A stretch of 64,000 nt of DNA. Source: Polaromonas sp. GTDB taxonomy: Bacteria; Pseudomonadota; Gammaproteobacteria; Burkholderiales; Burkholderiaceae_C. The notes under the pieces were generated by a model that did no database searches, had not been told where the DNA came from, and saw nothing but the letters and a program-made list of their open reading frames with translations. The position numbers and the translations under genes were made by a program. The stretch lies in NCBI RefSeq assembly GCF_029945895.1, contig NZ_JAQSDL010000015.1:1-64000 (forward strand), given 5' to 3'. Positions 45,052-53,222 of this stretch are shown here, piece after piece. Each line of letters begins with the position of its first letter. Positions within the stretch are counted from its first letter, which is position 1.

Positions 45052-45696
45052 ATGAAACTCGTCAAGTCCAAAAAGCGTGTCGCTGACCACGGGGAGGTCT
45101 TCACCCCCGCCTGGATGGTCGAGGCAATGCTCGATCTCGTCAAGGGCGAGACCGAACGTATAGACTCGCGTTTCTTGGAGCCGGCGTGCGGGAGCGGCAA
45201 CTTCCTCGTGCAGATCCTGCGCCGCAAGCTGGCCGCAGTGGAACTCAAATACGGGAAGTCAGATTTCGAGCGAAGGCACTATGCGCTGCTCGGACTGATG
45301 TGCCTCTACGGCATCGAACTGCTGCCAGACAACATTGCCGAGTGCCGCGCGAACATGCTGGAGATTTTTTCCGAGTATCTGCAGCTTGATGAGGCAGACG
45401 ATCTGTACCGCGCCGCTTTCTATGTGCTTTCGCAAAATCTTGTGCACGGTGACGCCATGACGATGCGCACCCAAGAGGCCCTGCCAATCACCTTTGCCGA
45501 GTGGGCCTATCTGGGCAAGGGCCGGTTCCAGCGGCGCGACTTCCGTCTCGACGTTCTCACCGGTTCGTCGGCATTCAGTGCTGAGGGGTCGCTCTTCGCC
45601 CAGCTCGGCAAGCACGAAATTTTCACGCCTACCAGAACTTATCCGCCCATGGTGGTAAACGAGCTGGCCACCAGTGTTCAGGAGGCCCCGGCATGA
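45052..45696 (+). CDS. Methylase-like subunit with SAM motif but no catalytic NPPY
   Basis: 214 residues. EVFTPAWMVEAMLDL (residues 15-29) and the SAM-binding motif I FLEPACGSGNFL (41-52) are those of N6-adenine methylases, but no N/D-PP-Y/F motif follows. GDAMTM and FQRRDF are conserved-looking later blocks. The protein is too short for a complete methylase with target recognition. Its stop overlaps the next ATG (ATGA), so it is probably made together with the NPPY-bearing partner and may form a split or regulatory half with it. Confidence 0.82.
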   Translation: MKLVKSKKRVADHGEVFTPAWMVEAMLDLVKGETERIDSRFLEPACGSGNFLVQILRRKLAAVELKYGKSDFERRHYALLGLMCLYGIELLPDNIAECRANMLEIFSEYLQLDEADDLYRAAFYVLSQNLVHGDAMTMRTQEALPITFAEWAYLGKGRFQRRDFRLDVLTGSSAFSAEGSLFAQLGKHEIFTPTRTYPPMVVNELATSVQEAPA

Positions 45697-47300
45697 CTAA
45701 CCAGGCCAGTTTTACCTTGCGCAACCGCAACCCCGACGTGCTGACGTGCATAGCCAACCTCTCCAACGACGAAGTGTTCACGCCGCCGGAGTTCGCCAAC
45801 AAGATGTTGGACACACTCGCCGAGGCGTGGGCAGCGGGCAACAAAGGCGCGAACCTCTGGGCCGACAAGACGGTCAAGTTTTTGGACCCTTGCACCAAAT
45901 CCGGCGTGTTTTTGCGTGAGATCACCGCCCGCCTTACCCAGGGGTTAGAGAAGGAAATTCCGAACCTGGAAGAGAGGGTGAATCACATCCTGACCCAGCA
46001 GGTATTCGGCATCGGCATCACGCAAATCACCAGCCTTTTGGCCCGCCGAAGCGTCTATTGCTCAAAGCGCGCCAACGGTTCGCACTCCATCGTCAAATCC
46101 TTCGCCAGCGATGATGGAAACATTTGGTTCAAGCGTATGAAGCACACGTGGGCTGGTGAAAAGTGCAAATTTTGTGGTGCTGGAAAATCAGTTTTTGATC
46201 GTGCGGCTGGCCTGGAAACCCACGCATACGCGTTCATTCATACAGAGAACATCAAAACCCGGCTGGCCGCGTTATTTGGAGGCAATATGCAATTCGACGT
46301 CATCATCGGGAACCCACCATATCAACTGGACGACGGTGGCTATGGGACCAGCGCTGCGCCTATCTACCAGCTCTTTGTGGAGAACGCTCTTGACCTTGAC
46401 CCACGCTTCGCGGTGTTCGTGACTCCGTCGCGGTGGATGGCAGGGGGCAAGGGGCTCGACAAGTACAGAGCGAAGATGCTTTCGGACAAGCGAATGCTGA
46501 GGGTCGTAGATTACCCAAAACTTTACGAGGGCTTTCCGGGCGTGAAGATTCGCGGCGGCATCTCCTATTTCGTATGGGATCGCAACCATGCTGGGCTGTG
46601 CGAGGTTGAGACCATCTGGGACGGGCAGCCAACTGGGCCTACCGTGGCACGCCATCTAGATGCCTACGACATCCTCGTTCGGCGCAACGAGGCGGTGCCG
46701 ATCCTTGAAAAGGTGAGGGCCAAACGCGAGCCCACGCTAGACGCACGCGTGTCCAGCCAGAAGCCGTTCGGTCTACGGACTTTCTTTCACGGCAAGCCGG
46801 ACAACAAGGGGCTGAAGCAGCCAATTAAGCTGTTCGGGTCGCAGCGCATCAGTTGGGTCGAACGCCGGGATATCCCGGTCAATTCTGAGTGGATTGACAA
46901 GTGGAAAGTCCTCATGACTCGAGTTCAAGGAACCAGCGCCGCAATCGAAACCAAGTTTCTGAGTAAGCCGGTTATCGCTGAGCCAGGAACAGCATGTACT
47001 GAGAGCTATGTCGTGGCAGGTGTCTTCGACGACGAGCGCGAGGCCTTGAGATATGGAAGCTACCTGCGTACCCGTTTCGCCAGATTCCTGGTCTCGCTTC
47101 GTAAATCCACTCAGGACGCACCAAAGAACGTGTATGCCTTCATTCCCGACCTTCCGTTGGCGAAGGAGTGGACCGACGCTAAGCTGTACAAACGCTACGG
47201 TCTGACGGCCGAAGAGATCGCATTCATCGAGTCGCAAGTGGCAGAGCACGACAGCGAGTTGTTCGATGCCGCCGTAGCAGCCGACAGCAACGATGAATAA
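45693..47300 (+). CDS. Eco57I-like DNA adenine methylase subunit
   Basis: 535 residues. It repeats the EVFTPPEFANKMLD block (27-40), then a variant motif I FLDPCTKSGVFL (63-74, Lys-Ser-Gly where many have Gly-x-Gly), and the catalytic motif IGNPPYQLDDGG (Asn207-Tyr210). A CKFCGAGKS cysteine pair near residue 157 could bind zinc. The C-terminal half (FVTPSRWMAGGKGLDKY, GVKIRGGISYFVWD) resembles the Eco57I/type II-like methylases and probably recognises DNA. It overlaps both neighbours. Confidence 0.85.
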   Translation: MTNQASFTLRNRNPDVLTCIANLSNDEVFTPPEFANKMLDTLAEAWAAGNKGANLWADKTVKFLDPCTKSGVFLREITARLTQGLEKEIPNLEERVNHILTQQVFGIGITQITSLLARRSVYCSKRANGSHSIVKSFASDDGNIWFKRMKHTWAGEKCKFCGAGKSVFDRAAGLETHAYAFIHTENIKTRLAALFGGNMQFDVIIGNPPYQLDDGGYGTSAAPIYQLFVENALDLDPRFAVFVTPSRWMAGGKGLDKYRAKMLSDKRMLRVVDYPKLYEGFPGVKIRGGISYFVWDRNHAGLCEVETIWDGQPTGPTVARHLDAYDILVRRNEAVPILEKVRAKREPTLDARVSSQKPFGLRTFFHGKPDNKGLKQPIKLFGSQRISWVERRDIPVNSEWIDKWKVLMTRVQGTSAAIETKFLSKPVIAEPGTACTESYVVAGVFDDEREALRYGSYLRTRFARFLVSLRKSTQDAPKNVYAFIPDLPLAKEWTDAKLYKRYGLTAEEIAFIESQVAEHDSELFDAAVAADSNDE

Positions 47301-49830
47301 GAGTATTGACGAAATCCTTGTGCCCAAGCCGGTAGCGCGGCCACGCATCTACGCCTACGCCATAGAAGACAAGGCGCACGCGGGTCTGCTCAAGGTGGGG
47401 CAGACCACGCGCAATGTGAAACAGCGCGTCGCCGAACAGCTTAAGACTGCCGCGATTAAGAACTACAAGATCGAGCTCGACGAGTCCGGAGAGCGCGACG
47501 ACGGCACGATTTTTACCGATCACGAGGTGCGCGCAGCCCTCGCCAGAAAGGGCATCAAGAACACCGAACTGGAGTGGATGCGCTGCACGCTTAAGGACGT
47601 GAAGACTGTGCTCACTGAGCTTCGCACGGGAAAGAAGTTCACCGGCACGCACTCGCAGACTTTCGCGATGCGGAAGGAACAGGCTGTAGCGGTGGACAAG
47701 ACCTACGACTACTTCCACTCGATCTGGGCGGAGGACAAACAAGCCGCCCCGCGCTTTCTATGGAATGCCAAGATGCGCTTTGGCAAAACCTTCACCAGCT
47801 ACCAGCTCGCAAAAAAACTCGGGGCGAAGCGAGTGCTGGTGCTTACCTTCAAGCCCGCAGTGGAGGACGCGTGGCAGACCGACCTCGAATCGCACGCAGA
47901 TTTCGACGGCTGGCAATACATGTCTCGCAATTCTGAAAGCGACCCGACCGATATTTCCAAGAAGAAGCCACTGGTCTACTTCGGGTCCTTTCAAGATCTG
48001 CTGGGGCGTGATTCGGTGGGTAACATCAAAGCCAAGAACGAATGGCTTCATGTGGTGAACTGGGATTTGGTGGTGTTTGACGAATACCACTTCGGCGCGT
48101 GGCGCGACACCGCCAAGGAGTTGTTCGAGGGCGAAGACGCTGCAGTCGCAAAAAAGGAAACAAAGCTGGAGTACGCCGCCGGTCTGGAAGACGTGAACGA
48201 AGACCTCGGCGTGCTCTCCACTAAGGAGACCCAGTTCCTGCCCATCAACACCAAAGCCTACCTCTATCTCTCCGGCACGCCCTTCAAGGCGCTGGCCACA
48301 GGCGAATTTATTGAAGAGCAGATTTTCAATTGGACCTACACTGACGAACAGCGGGCTAAGGAGGAGTTTGCAAAGAAGAGCCCCACCAAATGGAACCCTT
48401 ATGGCGCGCTGCCGCAGATGCGGCTGCTAACCTATCAGATGCCGGACGAGCTAGTGGCGATTGCTAGCGCCGGAGAGTTTGATGAGTTCGATCTCAACGC
48501 GTTTTTTGAGGCCACTGGAACAGGCGCCAAGGCGCAGTTCAAGCACAAGAGCGATGTACAGAAGTGGCTGGACATCATTCGTGGCGGCTATGCGCCGAGG
48601 GCGGTAGAACATCTCAAGACTGGCACCCGGCCGCCGTTCCCCTATTCGGACGTACGCCTGCTCCCATATCTCCAGCACTCGTTTTGGTTTCTGCCCAACG
48701 TCGCGGCCTGCCACGCGATGGCGAATCTGTTGGCCGAGAAGCACAATGTTTTCTGGCACGACTACGACGCGCTTGTCGCCGCTGGTGCCGCGGCGGGTAT
48801 CGGCTTGGAGGCATTGCCACCCGTGCGTGAGGCCATCGGCAGCGGCTTCGAAACCAAGACCATCACGCTTTCGTGCGGCAAGCTCACGACTGGCGTCACT
48901 GTGGCGCAGTGGTCTTCCATCCTGATGCTGCGCAATCTGAAGTCGCCAGAAACTTACTTCCAGGCGGCGTTTCGCGTGCAGTCGCCTTGGTCGATCAAGA
49001 ACCCCAACGGTGATGACCCGAAGGAGGAGGAAATCCTCAAGCCGATTTGCTTCGTGTTTGACTTCGCACCCACGCGGGCGCTGCGGCAGCTCTCTGAATA
49101 CGGGATCGGGCTCTCGCCCAACGAGCTGAACCCAGAAAATGCTGTCAAGGACCTCGTATCGTTTCTGCCTGTCCTTGCCTACGACGGTGCGAATATGACG
49201 CAAATCGATGCGGGCGGCATCCTCGACATCGCAATGGCCGGGACCTCAGCCACGCTGCTTGCACGCAAATGGGAGAGTGCGCTGCTCGTCAATGTGGATA
49301 ACGACACACTGCGCCGTATCCTCAACAACCCAGAGGCGATGGCCGCCATGGAACGCATCGAAGGGTGGCGCGCGCTTGGCGACAACATCATCGAAACCAT
49401 CATCAACAAGAGCGATCTCGTGAAGAAGCTAAAGGATAAGGCGAAGGGCAAGGACTTGTCGGCCAAAGAGAAGAAGATGCTAACCGAGGAGGAGAAGGAA
49501 TATAAGTCCAAGCGGAAGCTGATACAGGAGAAACTCATCAAGTTCGCCACCCGAATTCCAGCATTCATGTATCTGACCGATTTTAGAGAGAACAAGCTGC
49601 AAGACGTGATCACCAAAATAGAGCCCGGCTTGTTCGAGACGGTCACGGGGCTGACTGTGAAGGACTTTCACCTGCTCGTGCGCCTCAAGGTGTTTAACAC
49701 AGAGCAGATGAACCAGGCGGTATTTGCGTTCCGGCGTTACGAAGATGCATCACTCCGCTATACCGGTGTCGAGAGCCACCAGGGTCTTACTCATTACGGC
49801 TTATATGACACCGTCGTTGCGAAGGAGTGA
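47293..49830 (+). CDS. GIY-YIG-like nuclease/SF2 helicase fusion of the R-M-like operon
   Basis: 845 residues. The N-terminus resembles T5orf172/GIY-YIG nucleases: IYAYAI (19-24), GLLKVGQTTRNVKQRV (31-46). A superfamily-2 helicase follows with Walker A NAKMRFGKTFTSYQ (Lys165), DEYH at 263-266, LSGTPFKAL at 327, LTTGVTVAQW and AAFRVQSPW (Arg561). A lysine-rich helical segment (KKLKDKAKGKDLSAKEKK) precedes the C-terminal domain. I infer an ATP-driven nuclease acting on unmethylated DNA. It overlaps the methylase stop by eight bases. Confidence 0.85.
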   Translation: MNKSIDEILVPKPVARPRIYAYAIEDKAHAGLLKVGQTTRNVKQRVAEQLKTAAIKNYKIELDESGERDDGTIFTDHEVRAALARKGIKNTELEWMRCTLKDVKTVLTELRTGKKFTGTHSQTFAMRKEQAVAVDKTYDYFHSIWAEDKQAAPRFLWNAKMRFGKTFTSYQLAKKLGAKRVLVLTFKPAVEDAWQTDLESHADFDGWQYMSRNSESDPTDISKKKPLVYFGSFQDLLGRDSVGNIKAKNEWLHVVNWDLVVFDEYHFGAWRDTAKELFEGEDAAVAKKETKLEYAAGLEDVNEDLGVLSTKETQFLPINTKAYLYLSGTPFKALATGEFIEEQIFNWTYTDEQRAKEEFAKKSPTKWNPYGALPQMRLLTYQMPDELVAIASAGEFDEFDLNAFFEATGTGAKAQFKHKSDVQKWLDIIRGGYAPRAVEHLKTGTRPPFPYSDVRLLPYLQHSFWFLPNVAACHAMANLLAEKHNVFWHDYDALVAAGAAAGIGLEALPPVREAIGSGFETKTITLSCGKLTTGVTVAQWSSILMLRNLKSPETYFQAAFRVQSPWSIKNPNGDDPKEEEILKPICFVFDFAPTRALRQLSEYGIGLSPNELNPENAVKDLVSFLPVLAYDGANMTQIDAGGILDIAMAGTSATLLARKWESALLVNVDNDTLRRILNNPEAMAAMERIEGWRALGDNIIETIINKSDLVKKLKDKAKGKDLSAKEKKMLTEEEKEYKSKRKLIQEKLIKFATRIPAFMYLTDFRENKLQDVITKIEPGLFETVTGLTVKDFHLLVRLKVFNTEQMNQAVFAFRRYEDASLRYTGVESHQGLTHYGLYDTVVAKE

Positions 49831-49849
49831 GGGTCTTTATCAGGTTCGT

Positions 49850-49990
49850 TTCAGAAAACGGTGAACGTCCAGAAGCGGAAACGGGGTCGCTACGGGCGGC
49901 AGATCGGCAAGGTGTTGGTCAATGGGAAGGATGTCAACCTGGTGTAGTCCGAGCGCGAGATGGCAAAGAGATCAAAAAATCTAGTCGCCT
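49850..49990 (+). pseudogene. Fragment of a thermonuclease (SNase-type) gene
   Basis: Between the helicase gene and the CRP-like site, a plus frame reads TVNVQKRKRGRYGRQIGKV and then LVNGKDVNLV before TAG at 49945-49947. This is the middle of a staphylococcal-nuclease-like domain (RYGR...GKV.V.GKDVN). Neither the start nor the C-terminal part is present; the following bases hold only DGKEIKKSSR in another frame. It is a decayed remnant. Confidence 0.65.
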
Positions 49991-50032
49991 CTACATGAGC
50001 TTCAGCCACCGCAAATTTTAAGCAAGGCTGGT

Positions 50033-50050
50033 GTGTGATTTAAATCACAC
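50033..50050. promoter_or_regulatory. Perfect CRP-like palindrome
   Basis: GTGTGATTTAAATCACAC is an 18-bp perfect palindrome matching TGTGA-N6-TCACA. It lies 36 bp before the ATG of the lipoprotein gene, where a CRP/FNR-superfamily protein could act as activator or repressor. Confidence 0.6.
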
Positions 50051-50085
50051 GCTGCGACAGCGAGGGGACTGCCATACTCCGACAC

Positions 50086-50559
50086 ATGAAACACCAAACC
50101 CAAATTTTTAGCCTCTCTCTGATTGTTCTGGGCGGATGCGCCACCACGAACACCCCGGAGGAAATTAACTACTATTCTGAGGTTTTCCATTACAGCAATC
50201 TCTGTGCCAATGCCCAGTTGATGGACCTTGACACCGCTGCTCGAGGGAAGGTCATGGCAATGAGTAATATTTATCGTCAGGAAACAGGGCGAGTACAAGC
50301 AAAGGTTAGTGAGCTTATTAGTGCGGGAAGTCGTGCAGATAAGAAAACGTGTGATGTGTTGGCATCCCTAATAAACGCGACTAAGCCTTCGACAACTCAG
50401 GCCAGCAATCAAGCCACATCACCTGCCTATGCTCCTATGGTTGTCCCCAACTTCGGTGCAGCGGTCGCCCCAAGCCAACCCTTCACCCTGAATCCGCCCA
50501 AGTTCGGTGTAGAGCGGGTGATGTGCAAGAAGGTTGGTGAGAACATGTTCTGTAAATGA
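50086..50559 (+). CDS. Small predicted lipoprotein of the island
   Basis: 157 residues with a lipoprotein signal (LIVLGGCATT, cysteine about residue 18). A helical middle (GKVMAMSNIYRQETGRVQAKV) leads to a threonine/proline-rich linker and a C-terminus with two cysteines (RVMCKKVGENMFCK). I do not recognise the family. It stands alone after a CRP-like site and faces the RepA-type gene. A role in surface exclusion or phage blocking is possible but not shown. Confidence 0.7.
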   Translation: MKHQTQIFSLSLIVLGGCATTNTPEEINYYSEVFHYSNLCANAQLMDLDTAARGKVMAMSNIYRQETGRVQAKVSELISAGSRADKKTCDVLASLINATKPSTTQASNQATSPAYAPMVVPNFGAAVAPSQPFTLNPPKFGVERVMCKKVGENMFCK

Positions 50560-51262
50560 TGTAAGGGCCAAAAATCCCCCTGAATGGGTTTTTCAAGGGC
50601 GATTGAGATTGATAACCTGAATATTCAAAACCCGCCCCCGTCACTGCACGTCTGGAATCGAAAGACAGTATATTTGTCTCAAATTTCAGTACCGATACAC
50701 AGCCGAAATTTTGAAAAGTTGTTGCTGAGGCAAAGCGACTTCTCCGATACATCTACCCGATGAACTAACGATGTGTAATCGTTCAATTCGTACGATATCC
50801 AGCCGATACACTGACTTTCAACCCTAAAGACTTCCCTTGAGCGTGAACCGGAGGGCTGGAGGGCTGGAGGGCTGGAGGGCGGTGACCCGTAGGCGCAGCC
50901 GGGAGGGTCACCAGTCCGACATGCCCCATGGCATGGGCCATATCAAGACAAGGCATCCGATAAATTTGCGAAGCAACTGTCTTGTTCAGTGGTTTTTTTG
51001 TCGGCACTTCAATAGTAAATTAATCACCAGCCACCGGAACTGCGTCGTGGACCCTCCGTCGCTGCGCGCCGGTCTCCACTCCTGGTCCCTAAGCTGGTGA
51101 CTAATTCATTGGCTCGAGATTCCTGGCTGCAAACATGGTTTCCCGTTTTTCCCGCTCTTCCTGTTTTGGGCATTCCTGGACCGTTCGGGTATGCTCCCGT
51201 TTTCCCGGTTCACCCGCCCCCTCTATAAGAGGGGGTGGAAACGGGAAGGGAACCCGGTCAGC
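50560..51262. other. Repeat-rich non-coding region downstream of the RepA-like gene
   Basis: No convincing gene in 700 bp. It contains four tandem GGAGGGCT units (50850-50880), a GGTGACCC/GGGTCACC inverted repeat (50881-50912), several CCCGTTTT tracts, and a perfect CCCCCTCT-ATA-AGAGGGGG hairpin (51217-51235) just past the end of the RepA-like gene. The region could hold an origin or a two-way terminator; neither is proven. Confidence 0.5.
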
Positions 51263-52537
51263 TTAATGTTCATGCGGTTGGTTGTCCCACAACCAATCCC
51301 CCTTCGTACCAACAACGTCTTTACCCACAAGCCCGGCAATTGCCGCTTTGGCGCGCTCCTTTTGGTATTTAGCTGCCACCGGTATCAAAGGCGCAACAAT
51401 CGCAAGTGCGTCATCAAGGCTAATGCACGGTCTTCCTGGTGGTGCACCATCTTTGTCAACATCAACAGACTTGCTAAGCGGCTCCCTCAGGGCGTTATGA
51501 GCGATGACTTGATTACTCCCGAGGGTCGGCATTTTCTTTTGAATGGTTCGCACTGATTCATCCGGCACAACCACGCACGAAGTGATTTCGTCCCCATCGT
51601 TATCGTGTCCCAATGACACAACCTCCAACTTGAAAGGATGTGATGCACCGTCTTCACCGTCCTTGCTTTTGGCAACTAGCCATTCGCGCTGGTCACCGTG
51701 ACGCCTGACTTCTATGGCGCAATCCAGGGCAGCATGAAGAGAAGAGTGCCCCCGCATTCCTTTCGATGCGTCCTTGCCGGTGTGGTGAATCAACAGCACC
51801 AGACCGCCGATGAAATCTTGCAGTAACTTCGCTGCGGCAATAATTTGTCCCATAGCCTTGCTGTCATTCTCATCACTTCCTGGCGTGGCTCGGCTCAGCG
51901 TATCCAATACAACCACATCACCAGTGCCAGCGGCTTGGATGGCTTCCACCAGTTCGTTAATATCGTCAGCATCCAGCAGCCTAAACGGCTGCACAATATA
52001 ACGGATATTCATGGAAATCGAACCATGTTGGATGCGATGTGCGGAAACACGGCCAGCCAACCCCGCTTCACCCTCGAGGACGATATAAGTCACGGAACAC
52101 TGCTTCACCTTTCGCCCAAACCATTCACGGCCAGATGCAAGGCTTTGCAGCATATTGAGTACAAGGAACGACTTTCCTGAACCACTCGGGCCGTACAGAG
52201 CAGCTACTCCATGTTCAGGCAACACATTTTTGATTCGCCATTGCATTGGGGAGAGCTTGCACAGGTCATCATCAGTCAGCAGGTCGTAACGCGATTCAGG
52301 AGCTTCAGGGGAAACCGGCAGGTTACTCGCTGCATCAGGGTCATCGTCCTCCAACAAGTCGTTGGCAGCCATGTCGGATGGCATATGCATTAGTACCCCA
52401 CCATCATCAGGGAAAGCGTCGGCGAATAATGAGCGCTTAAACTCGTTGCGAAGATCGAACTTTTCCGATAAATGCATCACGCAATGTTTTGGATTGGCCG
52501 CCTCGGTTGCAACCGAGGCGTTTTCATCAGGGTTCAT
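51263..52537 (-). CDS. RepA-like AAA/RecA-fold ATPase
   Basis: 424 residues. After an acidic N-terminus come Walker A LYGPSGSGKSFL (Gly116-Ser123), Walker B GDVVVLDTLS and the following HHTGKDASKGMRG, the arrangement of RSF1010 RepA-like/AAA_25 helicases of plasmids and islands. It could unwind DNA for replication of the excised element. Its ATG overlaps the stop of the upstream small gene (ATGA). I see no primase domain. Confidence 0.8.
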   Translation of the reverse strand: MNPDENASVATEAANPKHCVMHLSEKFDLRNEFKRSLFADAFPDDGGVLMHMPSDMAANDLLEDDDPDAASNLPVSPEAPESRYDLLTDDDLCKLSPMQWRIKNVLPEHGVAALYGPSGSGKSFLVLNMLQSLASGREWFGRKVKQCSVTYIVLEGEAGLAGRVSAHRIQHGSISMNIRYIVQPFRLLDADDINELVEAIQAAGTGDVVVLDTLSRATPGSDENDSKAMGQIIAAAKLLQDFIGGLVLLIHHTGKDASKGMRGHSSLHAALDCAIEVRRHGDQREWLVAKSKDGEDGASHPFKLEVVSLGHDNDGDEITSCVVVPDESVRTIQKKMPTLGSNQVIAHNALREPLSKSVDVDKDGAPPGRPCISLDDALAIVAPLIPVAAKYQKERAKAAIAGLVGKDVVGTKGDWLWDNQPHEH

Positions 52538-52791
52538 AGAATGGCTACCCCTACAATTTTGTAGCAGGCTATTCCTGTATGAATCCGACCTGACCCATCA
52601 GTTATCGTTTGGAAAATGGTTTCAAACATCACACCCTTCTTTTTGAGTCTGGCAATGCCAGCAGCAGGACTCAATATCCCTTTCTTTAAGAAGTCCAAAG
52701 TACTGACGTAACCGGATTGGTTGGCATTCAATATCTCAACCATCTCTTTCAATGTTCGCGGCAGATCGGGGGCTTTTATATTGATCGCCAT
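52534..52791 (-). CDS. Small winged-helix-like protein upstream of the RepA-like gene
   Basis: 85 residues from the ATG at 52791 (the open frame extends to 52902 but would overlap the upstream gene widely). The sequence PRTLKEMVEILNANQSGYV followed by TLDFLKKGILSPAAGIARL looks like a small helix-turn-helix domain for modular elements. The stop overlaps the RepA-like start, so it is translationally coupled and probably regulates or assists it. Confidence 0.65.
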   Translation of the reverse strand: MAINIKAPDLPRTLKEMVEILNANQSGYVSTLDFLKKGILSPAAGIARLKKKGVMFETIFQTITDGSGRIHTGIACYKIVGVAIL

Positions 52792-52793
52792 TT

Positions 52794-53042
52794 TTATTTG
52801 ACCCCCATTGCTGATTTGATCGCCGCAACGCTCCAAGCCAGTCGGCCGTTTAGCACTAGCGGGCGCAAACCATCGGTTGGGAAGTCGCCATGACAATGCC
52901 AACCTCTCAAAGTCTGAGGGCGGCGGTTCATGTAAAAGGCGGCGGCGTTGGTGTCAACGTGGGTACGTTGCACTTGCGCGAGGGGTGTGAAGGTCGGGAT
53001 CCTCGCCTGTTGGCGAGTATCGGTGCTGTGTAGGACTTGCAT
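52794..53042 (-). CDS. Small DNA-binding (AlpA/excisionase-like) protein
   Basis: 82 residues. VDTNAAAFYMNRRPQTLRGW and a final GRLAWSVAAIKSAMGVK form the winged helix-turn-helix seen in AlpA/excisionase-like and plasmid regulatory proteins. It is first in the three-gene RepA-like unit. It may control replication or direct excision of the island. Confidence 0.72.
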   Translation of the reverse strand: MQVLHSTDTRQQARIPTFTPLAQVQRTHVDTNAAAFYMNRRPQTLRGWHCHGDFPTDGLRPLVLNGRLAWSVAAIKSAMGVK

Positions 53043-53222
53043 GTACGCTTTCTTACCTAGCAGCTCTGGCCTGCAAACATTGCAAGGCGTCCGGGCTAGG
53101 AATAAGCGAATTGGAAATTTCCGGGGTTTTTTAGAAGGTATCCCGGAATTAGTAAGCCGTTCTAAATCATCGACTTGCGTTTACTGCAATGACTGAAGCC
53201 GGAATTAATTCCCGGAATTTGA

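Noticed and set aside
50850-50880. GGAGGGCT repeats as part of a coding frame
   Set aside because: The 87-codon plus frame across them has no start signal and no protein-like composition.
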